A DNA stretch of 64,000 nucleotides from Maribacter polysaccharolyticus (GTDB taxonomy: Bacteria; Bacteroidota; Bacteroidia; Flavobacteriales; Flavobacteriaceae), in the NCBI RefSeq assembly GCF_028882255.1, contig NZ_JARBUY010000003.1, positions 147,018 to 211,017 of the forward strand, read 5' to 3'. Position numbers and translations under genes: made by a program. The notes under the pieces are model-generated. The model was not told where the DNA came from. It ran no database searches and saw only the letters and a list, made by a program, of their open reading frames with translations. This document shows positions 26,495 to 36,193 of the stretch, one piece after another. Each line of letters starts with the position of its first letter. Within the stretch, counting starts at the first letter, position 1.

Positions 26495-27355
26495 ATGGCC
26501 AACTTAAAGGAAATACGTAACAGGATAACATCGGTGTCATCAACGATGCAGATTACCAGTGCCATGAAAATGGTTTCTGCTGCAAAATTGAAGAAGGCTC
26601 AGGACGCAATTACCGCCATGAGGCCATATGCAGATAAACTTACTGAGCTTTTACAGGGCTTAAGTGGAAGCTTGGATGCTGATTCTGGCAGTACATATGC
26701 CGATAATAGGCCTGTCAATAAGGTTTTGGTAGTTGCCATAACCTCCAATCGTGGTTTGTGTGGGGCCTTTAATACCAATATCTTAAAACAGACTATTTTT
26801 TTGATGGAAGATACCTTCAAAGGAAAACAAGTCGATTTTATGGCCATTGGAAAGAAAGGCAATGATATATTGGGCAAAAATAACACCGTTATGGCAAACC
26901 ATAGCGATGTCTTTGATGATTTGACTTTTGAGAATGTTGCCGTTATTGCCGAGGAATTGATGGATTTGTTTGATAACGGATCTTATGACCGCATTGAATT
27001 GGTCTACAATAAATTCAAGAACGCCGCAACGCAATTGGTTACCACCGAACAGTTTTTACCGATAGTTCCCGCCGATGGGGACCAAAGTTCAAGTGCCGAT
27101 TATATTTTCGAACCTTCGAAAGTCGATATCGTTGAACAATTGATTCCAAAGTCGCTTAAAACACAGCTTTATAAAGCCGTACGGGATTCCTTTGCCAGTG
27201 AGCACGGGGCGCGTATGACCGCAATGCACAAGGCAACCGATAATGCCACGGAATTGAGGGATCAGTTGAAACTGACCTACAATCAAGCCAGACAAGCCGC
27301 CATTACCAATGAAATCCTAGAGATTGTCGGTGGTGCGGAGGCATTGAACAATTAG
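26495..27355 (+). CDS. atpG: F1Fo ATP synthase subunit gamma
   Basis: The 286-residue protein has the N-terminal helix NLKEIRNRITSVSSTMQITS and the C-terminal helix pattern ending NQARQAAITNEILEIVGGAE that form the central rotor shaft. It is the last atp gene here and is followed by a strong terminator at 27412-27438. Epsilon and beta subunit genes must be elsewhere. Confidence 0.97.
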   Translation: MANLKEIRNRITSVSSTMQITSAMKMVSAAKLKKAQDAITAMRPYADKLTELLQGLSGSLDADSGSTYADNRPVNKVLVVAITSNRGLCGAFNTNILKQTIFLMEDTFKGKQVDFMAIGKKGNDILGKNNTVMANHSDVFDDLTFENVAVIAEELMDLFDNGSYDRIELVYNKFKNAATQLVTTEQFLPIVPADGDQSSSADYIFEPSKVDIVEQLIPKSLKTQLYKAVRDSFASEHGARMTAMHKATDNATELRDQLKLTYNQARQAAITNEILEIVGGAEALNN

Positions 27356-27411
27356 GAAACATGGAAACCATACTTTGGGTTTTGCTTTAAAGTTGAAATG
27401 AAATATATATC

Positions 27412-27438
27412 GAAAACCTCGCATTTAGCGGGGTTTTC
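27412..27438 (+). terminator. Terminator of the atp operon
   Basis: GAAAACCTCGC and GCGGGGTTTTC form an 11-bp stem (one G-U pair) with loop ATTTA, followed by CTAATTTTTT. It lies 57 bp after the atpG stop. Confidence 0.8.
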
Positions 27439-27516
27439 TAATTTTTTGAACCAATTGGAGCCCACCTTTGTAGCTTTGGTTTAAATACTTATTTTTAAAC
27501 TATAATTATTCTTTGG

Positions 27517-28977
27517 TTGAACCTTTTTAAAAAACTTTTTAAACAAACGGCCATTTATGGCTTGGCAACTGTTTTACCACGGATGCTTTCTTTTTTGTTG
27601 TTACCTTTCCATACCGATATCTTGGCTACGGCCGATTATGGCCAATTATCGGTTATTTATGCATGGTTTGCGATATTCAATGTTTTTTTGGCCTATGGTA
27701 TGGAGACGGCATTCTTCCGTTTTTACAACGGTTCAGGGGATAGGACTACCGTGGTTTCCACTTCACTGGTTTCATTAATGATCAGCACATTGGCCTTTAT
27801 GGTGCTGGGGTTGTCCTTAAAAAATCAGATCGCCGGTGTCTCAGGGTATAATCCGGACTATTTGGGATATGCGATCTTTATCTTGACCTTGGATGCATTG
27901 GTGATCGTTCCTTTTGCTTGGTTGCGCGCCAACGAAAAACCCATGCGTTATGCCATCGTTAAAATATTGAATGTGGCCATTAATCTGGGACTGAACGTAT
28001 TTTTCCTCTATTTCCTGCCAAAGTTGGCGTTATCCCATCCGGAAGGACTCTTTAGCGGCATTTACAGGGAGGATTTCCAAATTTCCTACATCTTCATCGC
28101 GAATCTGATAGCAAGCGCCGTAACCCTCTTATTGATGCTGAAATTATATCTGAAGACACGGTTTGTTTTGGATAGGGTGCTATGGAAAAAAATGATCAAA
28201 TACGCTTTACCCGTATTGGTGGCCGGGGTCGCTTTTACCGTTAATGAGGTTTTTGATCGTATTTTATTGGAAACCTTACTGCCGGCCGATATTGCCGATA
28301 GTGAGGTAGGGATGTATTCTGCCTGCTATAAATTGGCGTTGTTCATGACCTTGTTCGCCACCGCCTTTAGGTTGGGGATCGAACCTTTCTTTTTCAGTCA
28401 CTCGAAAACCGAAAACCCTCAAAAAGCATATGCCCAGATCACGAATTACTTTGTCATATTGGGGAGTATCATATTATTGGGGGTCGTTGTTTTCGCCGAT
28501 ATCCTTAAAATACTGTTCGTTAGGGACCCTAAATATTGGGAAGCCATGGACATCGTACCCATGATAATCCTGGCCAGTTTTTTCCTGGGGATCTACCATA
28601 ACCTATCGGTTTGGTACAAAGTGACCGATAGGACAAAGTTTGGGGCTTATATTTCTTTGATCGGTGCGATTTTGACCATCATCATCAACCTTGTTTTCAT
28701 CCCTTATTTCGGATATATGGCTTCGGCCGTGGCCACCATGACCGCTTATGGCTGTATGATGGTGTTATCCTTTATCTTTGGCAGAATGTATTATCCCATC
28801 CCATACAATTTCAGGAAAATAACCTTCTACCTCTTGATCTCGATTGTACTTTCCGGATTGTCGTTCTATGTTTTCGATCGCAATTTATTTTTCGGAATTC
28901 CCTTATTGATCCTGTTCTTGGGATTGGTCTATAAGCTCGAAATTGATAACCTAAAAAAAATATTCTTAAAAAAATGA
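27517..28977 (+). CDS. Oligosaccharide flippase family protein (MATE/Wzx-like)
   Basis: The 486-residue protein has about 14 predicted membrane helices and begins [20 protein letters not shown], the usual start of polysaccharide-export flippases. It starts with TTG at 27517; no ATG gives a complete first helix. Members of this conserved flavobacterial type sit next to dut and far from capsule clusters, so the substrate may be a housekeeping lipid-linked glycan. The next gene overlaps by 4 bp (ATGA). Confidence 0.87.
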   Translation: MNLFKKLFKQTAIYGLATVLPRMLSFLLLPFHTDILATADYGQLSVIYAWFAIFNVFLAYGMETAFFRFYNGSGDRTTVVSTSLVSLMISTLAFMVLGLSLKNQIAGVSGYNPDYLGYAIFILTLDALVIVPFAWLRANEKPMRYAIVKILNVAINLGLNVFFLYFLPKLALSHPEGLFSGIYREDFQISYIFIANLIASAVTLLLMLKLYLKTRFVLDRVLWKKMIKYALPVLVAGVAFTVNEVFDRILLETLLPADIADSEVGMYSACYKLALFMTLFATAFRLGIEPFFFSHSKTENPQKAYAQITNYFVILGSIILLGVVVFADILKILFVRDPKYWEAMDIVPMIILASFFLGIYHNLSVWYKVTDRTKFGAYISLIGAILTIIINLVFIPYFGYMASAVATMTAYGCMMVLSFIFGRMYYPIPYNFRKITFYLLISIVLSGLSFYVFDRNLFFGIPLLILFLGLVYKLEIDNLKKIFLKK

Positions 28978-29408
28978 AGATAAAAATCATTAATAAATCG
29001 GACCATCCGCTTCCCCATTACGAAACCTTGGCTTCGGCGGGCATGGATCTTAGGGCGAATAGTACGGAGGCAATAACATTACAACCTTTGGAACGTACCA
29101 TCGTCAAAACAGGATTGTTTATTGAGCTGCCCATAGGGTATGAGGCCCAAGTACGTCCACGCAGTGGGCTGGCGGCCAAAAAAGGGATCACGGTACTCAA
29201 TGCACCCGGAACCGTGGATGCGGACTATCGGGGTGAGATAGGGGTTATATTGGTCAATTTGTCCAATGAACCATTTACCGTGGAAAATGGGGAGCGTATT
29301 GCACAACTGGTCATTGCAAGGCATGAGCGTGCAGAATGGATCGAAGTGGAGGAATTGACGGATACCACCAGGGGTGCCGGTGGTTTTGGGAGTACGGGCA
29401 CCAAATAA
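28974..29408 (+). CDS. dut: dUTP diphosphatase
   Basis: The 144-residue protein has the trimeric dUTPase motifs in order: AGMDLRA (motif 1), [11 protein letters not shown] (2), [14 protein letters not shown] (3, with the catalytic Asp), ERIAQLVI (4) and [10 protein letters not shown] (5). It hydrolyses dUTP to dUMP, keeping uracil out of DNA. It overlaps the flippase gene by 4 bp. No anomaly. Confidence 0.97.
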   Translation: MKIKIINKSDHPLPHYETLASAGMDLRANSTEAITLQPLERTIVKTGLFIELPIGYEAQVRPRSGLAAKKGITVLNAPGTVDADYRGEIGVILVNLSNEPFTVENGERIAQLVIARHERAEWIEVEELTDTTRGAGGFGSTGTK

Positions 29409-29551
29409 GGGCTATCGGCATTTTTCAATGTTGAACCAGCTATGTTCCATAGACCTTTAAGTGTGTTTTAACATAAAAGCCTAAAACTCTGGAATACTTA
29501 TTGATAAATTTATCCCGGATTGCCTTCAATAAAAATAAAAAGGGTTTTTAA

Positions 29552-30481
29552 ATGAAATTTCCATATTTACTTTTCATGGTTGCTGTAATGGCTTTTTCCA
29601 TTGGAGGAAGGGCCCAGCAACGGGATATGGATATCGAAAACAGTTCGGAGGTCTTTTTAGAGGAATATTCGGATACCTTTCAAGAGAATTTTTTTGAAGC
29701 TTTAAAACAAAAAGGGATTGAGAATTACGACAAGGCCATTAACCTGCTGCTGGAGTGTAAATTGATTGACGCGGACAATGCGGTCGTGGACCATGAATTG
29801 GCTAAGGTCTATTTGATAGAAAAGCAATATGCCGCAGCCCAGGATTATGCCATAGCGGCCTTGTTATCGGACCCCGAAAACTATTGGTTCCTGAACACCT
29901 TGGTGTCTGCCGTTCGGATGCAAGGAAGTTCTTTGGATCAGATGGATATCGGTATTCCGATGGAAAACAGCAAACTTCAAGAAAATTTAGCCGTCATTTA
30001 CTTTAAAGAAAGGGAATATGAAAAGAGCTTGATCGTGCTTTCAGGAATCAAAACATCGGAATTCACCGAACGTCTTAAAGGGAAGATCAAAGACTCTTTG
30101 AAGGGAAATGAGGAAAGGACCACTAAGAAAAAAGAAGTAATCGTAACGGAAGAACCGACGGACGACCCCATAGCCGCAATTAAGGTCGAATTGGGGGATC
30201 TAATGGCCAGGAAAGATTATGTTGGTCTGGCCAAACGAAGTGAAGAGGCTTTGGAAAATTTCCCGGCACAACCTTATTTTTATTATATCAATGGGTTGGC
30301 ATTGAATAAAATGGGCAAACATGAAGAGGCCATCGAGGTTTTGGAAGGGGCTTTGGATTATATGTTGGATGATGTCCCTTTACAGAACAATATTTATCAG
30401 GAATTGGTCAATGCGCATACGGGCTTGAATAATTCTTCAAAAGCAAATATGTATCTTCGTATGATAAAACCGGGGTTTTAG
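29552..30481 (+). CDS. Secreted TPR protein of the dut-envC locus
   Basis: The 309-residue protein has a signal peptide (cleavage after GGRAQ, about residue 22) and tetratricopeptide-like helical repeats at about residues 45-115 and 210-300. A Lys/Glu-rich linker lies at about residues 180-205. It is probably a periplasmic scaffold. The DUF4292 lipoprotein starts 3 bp downstream and EnvC follows, a set that recurs in flavobacteria and points to envelope assembly. No specific function is known. Confidence 0.75.
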   Translation: MKFPYLLFMVAVMAFSIGGRAQQRDMDIENSSEVFLEEYSDTFQENFFEALKQKGIENYDKAINLLLECKLIDADNAVVDHELAKVYLIEKQYAAAQDYAIAALLSDPENYWFLNTLVSAVRMQGSSLDQMDIGIPMENSKLQENLAVIYFKEREYEKSLIVLSGIKTSEFTERLKGKIKDSLKGNEERTTKKKEVIVTEEPTDDPIAAIKVELGDLMARKDYVGLAKRSEEALENFPAQPYFYYINGLALNKMGKHEEAIEVLEGALDYMLDDVPLQNNIYQELVNAHTGLNNSSKANMYLRMIKPGF

Positions 30482-30484
30482 ACT

Positions 30485-31270
30485 ATGGCAACTTTAATGA
30501 GATGGACACGAATCAGTGTCTTTATACTTATATTATTTTCCTGTAAATCCAAGAAGCTGGTCACCGATGGCGCGGTAATGGAAAATATGTCGGCTAAGGC
30601 CATTATACGGACACATTATCAAAACCAGATCAAGTTCAAGACCTTGAGCGGTAGAATTAAAATCGGTTTTTTTGATGGGGAGTCCACCAAGAGCGTTACC
30701 GTAAGCCTTCGAATGGAAAAAGACAAGACCATTTGGATCAGTGCGCCCTTTGGCGTCGTAAAGGCTTACATTACCCCAAATAGGGTGTCTTTTTACAACA
30801 AACTCGACAACGAGTATTTTGATGGGGATTTTTCATACCTGAGCAATCTGTTGGGTACTGAACTAGATTTCGACAAAGTGCAGAATTTACTATTGGGACA
30901 GGCCTTGTTCGATTTACGGAAAGACAAATATGAAGTATCGCTTTCGGAAACCGATTATATCCTAAAGCCCAAAAAACCGATGGACCTGTTCAAGACGAGT
31001 TTTATGGTCGAACCCGATAATTTTATGATGGCAGCCCAGCAATTGTCCCAACCATCCAAAAAACGGGTGTTGGATATCACGTACAAAAATTATCAAAAAA
31101 CCAACAATAGGATATTGCCGAACGAGATTTTCATTACCGCGATCGATGGGAATGGGAAAAATACGATCGATATTGATTACAGAAGTGTTGAGTTTAATAA
31201 GGATTTGAATTTTCCGTATAAAATACCAAATGGTTTTAAAAAAATAGCATTAAAGGCCGATGCTTTGTAA
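30485..31270 (+). CDS. DUF4292 lipoprotein
   Basis: The 261-residue protein has a signal peptide with lipobox LFSC (Cys20) and a body of alternating beta strands (SGRIKIGFFDGESTKSVTVS, then LRMEKDKTIWISA) that fits the LolA/LolB-like fold proposed for DUF4292. It would be anchored in the periplasm or outer membrane. It overlaps envC by 11 bp. A lipid or lipoprotein carrier role is plausible but unproven. Confidence 0.8.
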   Translation: MATLMRWTRISVFILILFSCKSKKLVTDGAVMENMSAKAIIRTHYQNQIKFKTLSGRIKIGFFDGESTKSVTVSLRMEKDKTIWISAPFGVVKAYITPNRVSFYNKLDNEYFDGDFSYLSNLLGTELDFDKVQNLLLGQALFDLRKDKYEVSLSETDYILKPKKPMDLFKTSFMVEPDNFMMAAQQLSQPSKKRVLDITYKNYQKTNNRILPNEIFITAIDGNGKNTIDIDYRSVEFNKDLNFPYKIPNGFKKIALKADAL

Positions 31271-32504
31271 ACGCTTGCTCTTCATTCCCTTACTCGTGTT
31301 TTCGACATTCCTGTCGGTACGGGTTTCCCATGCCCAAACGAACGAACAAAAGGCGCTTGAAATCAAACGGGAACAACTTCAGAAGGAAATAAATGAAATA
31401 AACCGGTTGCTATTTGCCGAAAAGAAAGAAAAAGGCAATGTCTTGGATCAAATGGAAGCCTTGGATCAAAAAATAAACGTACGCCAACAATTGATCCGGG
31501 TCACCAATCAACAATCCAATTTATTGAATCGACAGATCAATGCCAATATCCGTAATATTTCCAAGTTGCGCGAAGATCTTGGGCAACTAAAGGACGAATA
31601 TGCGACGATGATCCGAAAGTCGTATCAAAACAGATCACAACAGGGCAGGTTGATGTTCCTGTTATCATCCGAGAATTTTTTCCAGGCCTTCAAGCGGTTG
31701 CAATATTTAAAGCAATATACCGAATATCGAAAGGAGCAAGGGGAAAAGATCATGGCAAAAACGGAGGAGCTTACCCGATTGAACGTTGACCTGACCGACC
31801 AGCGTAAAGAGAAAGACCAGTTGATTGCGGTAAACAATAAGGCTAGGGAAGAATTGATGAAAGAGATGAAATCCCAAAAAGCGTTATTGGGGAGCATTCG
31901 AAAAAATGAAAGCAAATACGCCCAAGCCATAGAAAGCAAAAAACGTGAAGCCCGTAAAATAGACCAACAGATCGAAAGGTTGATACGGAGTGCCATTGCG
32001 GCATCAAATAAAGAAGCGACCAAGGGTAGGACCGCTACCAAGACAACAACCAATAAATTCGTACTTACGCCTGAAGCCAAATTAGTGGCGAACAACTTTT
32101 CGGCAAATAAAGGGAAACTTATCTGGCCCGTTGAAAAGGGTATCAAGAGTCAGGGTTTCGGTATTTACAAGGATCCCGTATATCCCGGGATCAAACATCA
32201 AAGCAATGGGGTGATCATCGCTACGGATGAGGGCGCTACGGCCCGGGCCATATTTGAAGGGGAAGTCATTGCCATCCTTTCGGTACCCGGGGGAAATAAA
32301 GGGGTACAGATCAAGCACGGAAACTTTATCAGTACCTATTATAACTTGTCGGATCTGTATGTGAAAAAAGGGGATAAAGTGGGTATTAAAACAGAATTGG
32401 GCAAGATATATACCAATCGGTCTAATGGTCAGACCCGCTTAAAATTCTATTTGTACCAAGATACCTCACGATTGAACCCGGAAGAATGGGTATATCAACT
32501 TTAA
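31260..32504 (+). CDS. EnvC-like murein hydrolase activator (LytM/M23 domain)
   Basis: The 414-residue protein has a signal peptide (about 1-25), a long coiled coil (about 28-250) and a C-terminal LytM domain (about 285-410). The LytM zinc site is degenerate: the first His-x3-Asp motif reads HQSNG and the later HxH motif reads YYNLS, so no metal ligands remain. That is the state of EnvC, which activates amidases during daughter-cell separation instead of cutting peptidoglycan itself. It overlaps the DUF4292 gene and the aldo/keto reductase. Confidence 0.85.
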   Translation: MLCKRLLFIPLLVFSTFLSVRVSHAQTNEQKALEIKREQLQKEINEINRLLFAEKKEKGNVLDQMEALDQKINVRQQLIRVTNQQSNLLNRQINANIRNISKLREDLGQLKDEYATMIRKSYQNRSQQGRLMFLLSSENFFQAFKRLQYLKQYTEYRKEQGEKIMAKTEELTRLNVDLTDQRKEKDQLIAVNNKAREELMKEMKSQKALLGSIRKNESKYAQAIESKKREARKIDQQIERLIRSAIAASNKEATKGRTATKTTTNKFVLTPEAKLVANNFSANKGKLIWPVEKGIKSQGFGIYKDPVYPGIKHQSNGVIIATDEGATARAIFEGEVIAILSVPGGNKGVQIKHGNFISTYYNLSDLYVKKGDKVGIKTELGKIYTNRSNGQTRLKFYLYQDTSRLNPEEWVYQL

Positions 32505-33359
32505 ATACTGACAGGAAAGATCCATTAAAGGAAATTACCGATCTACAAGGAACTTTCGAATTGCATAATGGCGTTCAAATGCCCTATATGGGATTGGGGG
32601 TGTATTTGTCCAAAGAGGGTCAGGAAGTCATCAATGCGGTCCAATGGGCGATTGAGGCAGGATATAGGCACATTGATACCGCAGCGATCTACGGGAATGA
32701 AGAAGGGGTAGGTATGGGTATACAGCAAAGCGTAATCGACCGTAAAGACCTTTTCGTGGTCAGTAAGGTGGAATGCCGACCAAGGCTATGAACGTACGTT
32801 GGAGGCCTTTAATGAAAGCCTAGAGCGATTACGAATGGACTATTTGGACCTTTATCCGATCCATTGGCCGGTCAAGGGCAAGTACAAGGATACATGGCGG
32901 GCCTTGGAACATTTGTACCGTGAAAGGAAAGTAAGGGCGATTGGGGTCAGTAATTTTTTGAAACATCATTTGGAAGATATATTGCAATCGGCAGAAATCG
33001 TACCCATGGTGAATCAAATGGAGTTCCATCCCCATTTGGTGCAACAAGAACTGATCGATTATTGCAACGAACACCACATTCAGTATGAAGCATGGTCTCC
33101 CATGATGCAGGGAAAGATATTCGAATTGGATTTCATTAAGGATATCGCAGATAAATACGGAAAATCACCGGCCCAAATCGTGTTGCGATGGGATCTTCAA
33201 AAAGGCGTAGTGACCATACCAAAATCGTCCAAAAAGGATCGTATCATAGCCAATACCGATATTTTTGATTTTGAATTGTCGGCAGAAGATATGCGGTATT
33301 TGGACGGTCTTGAAAATGGACAAAGATTCGGTCCCGATTCCGATAGCTTCGATTTTTAA
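32486..33359 (+). pseudogene. Aldo/keto reductase interrupted by a 2-bp frameshift
   Basis: Two frames join into one aldo/keto reductase of about 290 residues. The first (32486 onward) has HNGVQMPYMGLGVY and the catalytic DTAAIYGNEE, and reaches VSKV. The second resumes as WNADQGYERTLEAFNESLER and continues with IHWPVKGKYKDTW and IGVSNF to the stop at 33359. At 32768-32771 the expected TG of GTGTGG is missing, shifting the frame. Apart from that both halves look intact, so the lesion is recent or a sequencing error. The gene overlaps envC by 19 bp. Catalytic Asp, Tyr, Lys and His are all present. Confidence 0.85.
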
Positions 33360-33877
33360 TCCTTGTTTTTTAGAAAAAGCGCCTTAAGTTCAGTCGCTTC
33401 ACTGGGTTTCATTCTTTTGGCCAAGACCAAACTCAATTGTTTACGACGTAAGGCTCCTTCGAACCGTTCCTTTTCCAATTCGGTTTCTGGTACCAAGGGA
33501 GGTACTTTGGTAGGTACGCCCGAATCATCTACGGCGACAAACGTATATATGGCCTCATTGGCTTTAGAGCGTTCCCTATTTTGGCGATCTTCCATCCAAA
33601 CATCGATATACACTTCCATAGAGGTATTAAAAGCCCTTGAAACGGTTGCTTCTACCGTAACAACACTACCCAATGGTACAGGATGGTTAAAGGCCACATG
33701 GTTTACAGAGGCCGTTACGGTTATTCGTCTACTGTGACGGCGGGCGGCGATACTGGCCGCTCTATCCATACGGGCCAAAAGTTCGCCCCCAAAGAGATTG
33801 TTTAACGGGTTGGACTCGCTAGGGAGGACCATATCGGTCATTATCGTACGTGAATCACTTGGACTTTTTGGCTGCAT
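33356..33877 (-). CDS. Acyl-CoA thioesterase (hotdog fold)
   Basis: The 173-residue protein has the YciA/BACH-type hotdog pattern with NPLNNLFGGELLARMDRAAS near residue 25 and a helix-strand core (VNHVAFNHPVPLGSVVTVEA). It hydrolyses acyl-CoA to free acid and CoA in the cytoplasm. It converges with the aldo/keto reductase and shares 4 bp with its stop codon. Chain-length preference cannot be predicted. Confidence 0.9.
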   Translation of the reverse strand: MQPKSPSDSRTIMTDMVLPSESNPLNNLFGGELLARMDRAASIAARRHSRRITVTASVNHVAFNHPVPLGSVVTVEATVSRAFNTSMEVYIDVWMEDRQNRERSKANEAIYTFVAVDDSGVPTKVPPLVPETELEKERFEGALRRKQLSLVLAKRMKPSEATELKALFLKNKD

Positions 33878-33935
33878 AGTTATTTATAGAAAGATTTTAC
33901 CCCTTGAAAAGGGAGTTTTAAGTGTGATGGGCGAA

Positions 33936-34886
33936 CTACCGTACTGAAAGTAACCACGCATCCTTGGATTGGGTGCTTTTTATGGTTCTTAGGTTTTTCA
34001 GTGCTTCATCCACATCGGTATAGCTACTAAAGGTCACCATATGGAGTCCGTGGTCATTCGTCCCAAGATATGTGGCGTTATATCCACGTCTTTTCAATTC
34101 GTTTATTTTTTTGTCCGCATTCACTTTGAACCTAAAGGCACCGGCGACGATATGGTGCATCGCCACCTCGGGTTTTTTGGTCGCTACCTTAAGGCTTAAA
34201 GTAGGTAACTCCAAGGGTGCCGTATCGAAAAAAGTGGCTTCCTGAATACTTTGTGAAACCTTTTCCTGGGCCTTTTCCACCACCAATTGCTGTTGGTCAA
34301 GATTCCCCATGTAGAAACGATACCCGGTTAACCCTGTTGAAAGGGCCAAAAGTAGGATGGCGGCATATTTCATATAAGGTCTCCAAGACGAGGCATTTCT
34401 TCGTTCGGGAGTTATGATGAAAGGGACTTTTTCCTCAATACCAACAACTTCCTGTTTCAGTATTTCCCTGGTAATTTCACTGGAAACAAAAGAAGACAGC
34501 CCAAAAGAAGAGGTCAAATGGTTTACTTCATAAGAAGGTTGGAATAAAATCCGTCCTTCTTTGTTCATTTTAAGATCCCCGATATTCTCCAATGATAAAC
34601 GGTCCCCTTGATCCAGTCGATGTTTCCACTGTGCGATCTGTTCCGTTACCTGGGGCAACATTTCCTCATAGGAACACTTTTCCACTTCCGCCATATAGGA
34701 AACCAAAAGTCCGTCATTGGAAGACAATTGCTTATTGAAAGACAGCGATTTCGAAGGGGGATAAAAAGAATTGGTCTGTTTGTTGAGGGTGGCCGGTTTG
34801 GTTTGGGATAAAAAAGCACCTAGGCCAGGCACAACAACGCAGTTGTATCGATAGAGTAAATCGGATATGTAATGTTCTAATACCAT
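33936..34886 (-). CDS. HU-domain/SPOR membrane protein
   Basis: The 316-residue protein has an N-terminal HU/CCDC81-like domain (about 1-70, containing YNCVVVPGLGAFLS), a second HU-like domain (about 75-140, with LSLENIGDLKMNKEGRILF), one membrane helix (about 170-188) and a C-terminal SPOR domain (about 240-316, HHIVAGAFRFKVNADKKINE). SPOR domains bind denuded peptidoglycan at division sites. This combination is typical of Bacteroidota. It is divergent from dprA. It may link a cytoplasmic partner to septal peptidoglycan. Confidence 0.82.
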   Translation of the reverse strand: MVLEHYISDLLYRYNCVVVPGLGAFLSQTKPATLNKQTNSFYPPSKSLSFNKQLSSNDGLLVSYMAEVEKCSYEEMLPQVTEQIAQWKHRLDQGDRLSLENIGDLKMNKEGRILFQPSYEVNHLTSSFGLSSFVSSEITREILKQEVVGIEEKVPFIITPERRNASSWRPYMKYAAILLLALSTGLTGYRFYMGNLDQQQLVVEKAQEKVSQSIQEATFFDTAPLELPTLSLKVATKKPEVAMHHIVAGAFRFKVNADKKINELKRRGYNATYLGTNDHGLHMVTFSSYTDVDEALKNLRTIKSTQSKDAWLLSVR

Positions 34887-34950
34887 TGCAACAAAGATTA
34901 TAAAAATTATAAAGGTTCAATAGCTTCAGGGGCACTTTTTATTAACATAA

Positions 34951-34958
34951 TATTTTTG
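34951..34958 (+). promoter_or_regulatory. -7 element of dprA promoter
   Basis: TATTTTTG is a perfect TAnnTTTG ending 32 bp before the dprA ATG. On the other strand a near match (AATCTTTG) with a TTG 18 bp upstream lies at about 34890-34920 and could serve the HU-SPOR gene. Confidence 0.5.
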
Positions 34959-34990
34959 GTAAATTGTGGATAACCTAATACAAAATATAA

Positions 34991-36094
34991 ATGACTTCAA
35001 ATGAATTGATTGCGGTACTAAGACTCCAAAGGGTGCCCAATATCGGTGATGTTACGGCAAAAAAACTGATTTCCCATTGTGGTGGCCCAAGCGCTGTTTT
35101 CGACGATAAATCACGCGACCTCTTAAAGATCGATGGTATTGGCACCAGAACCCTAATGGGGCTTTATGATGCGGAACACTTGGAAGCGGCCGAAAAGGAA
35201 TTGGAATATATCCGTGAGCACGATATCGCTTACCTTTATTATACCGATAAAGGGTATCCCGGTTATTTAAAGCATTGTATCGATAGTCCGTTGATCTTAT
35301 TCAAAAAGGGAAATATCGATCTTGAAGATCGCAAGATCATCAGCATCGTCGGTACCAGGAACATTACAAGTTACGGTAAGCGTTTTTGCGAAAAATTGAT
35401 TGAGGACCTGGCGCCTTTAGACCCGGTAATCGTTAGCGGATTTGCCTATGGGGTCGATATTTGTGCTCAAAAGACCGCTATGGACCAAGGGTTGCAGACC
35501 ATCGGTTGTTTGGCCCATGGGTTAAACCGGATTTATCCGAAAGTACATGAAAAATATGCCAGGGACGTCGAAAGAAACGGTGGATTCCTGACCGAATTCT
35601 GGAGTTCCAGCAATCCGGACCGGGAAAACTTCTTAAAACGCAACCGGATAATCGCAGGGATGAGTCAAGCGACCGTTGTGGTCGAATCTGCGGAAAAGGG
35701 AGGGAGTTTGGTTACGGCCGATATCGCACATAGTTATGATCGGGAGGTGTTCGCCGTACCGGGTAGGGCCCAGGATAAGTATAGTGCTGGCTGTAATAAT
35801 TTAATCAAACAGCAAAAGGCTCATATGGTTACCTCCGCTGCCGATATCGTTTATTTGTTGAACTGGGAGCTGGAACAAAAACCGACCAAGCCGATGCAGC
35901 AAGAATTGTTCGTTGAATTGAACGAAGAGGAAAAATCCATCTATGCCTATCTACAGCAAGGAGGCAAACAGTTACTCGATACCATTGCTCTTGATTGTCA
36001 AATCCCGATTTTCAAAGTATCGTCTACCTTGCTGAACATGGAAATGAAGGGATTGGTAAGGCCGTTGCCCGGAAAGCTTTTCGAAGCCGTTTAA
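34991..36094 (+). CDS. dprA: DNA-processing protein DprA
   Basis: The 367-residue protein has an N-terminal helical domain (about 1-75), a Rossmann-like DprA domain with SIVGTRNITSYGKRFCEKLI and SGFAYGVDICAQKTA, and a C-terminal winged-helix-like region (about 310-367). DprA loads RecA onto incoming single-stranded DNA during transformation. The gene stands alone; no other competence gene is visible. Length is normal. Confidence 0.95.
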   Translation: MTSNELIAVLRLQRVPNIGDVTAKKLISHCGGPSAVFDDKSRDLLKIDGIGTRTLMGLYDAEHLEAAEKELEYIREHDIAYLYYTDKGYPGYLKHCIDSPLILFKKGNIDLEDRKIISIVGTRNITSYGKRFCEKLIEDLAPLDPVIVSGFAYGVDICAQKTAMDQGLQTIGCLAHGLNRIYPKVHEKYARDVERNGGFLTEFWSSSNPDRENFLKRNRIIAGMSQATVVVESAEKGGSLVTADIAHSYDREVFAVPGRAQDKYSAGCNNLIKQQKAHMVTSAADIVYLLNWELEQKPTKPMQQELFVELNEEEKSIYAYLQQGGKQLLDTIALDCQIPIFKVSSTLLNMEMKGLVRPLPGKLFEAV

Positions 36095-36193
36095 AATGAC
36101 ACTTGAAAGTCGTTTCCGAAATGGCAAGGACACGCAATTTACAAACCGGATGGTTTGTTCATCGGTCCTTGGGGTGTGACCTGATCATCAAAT

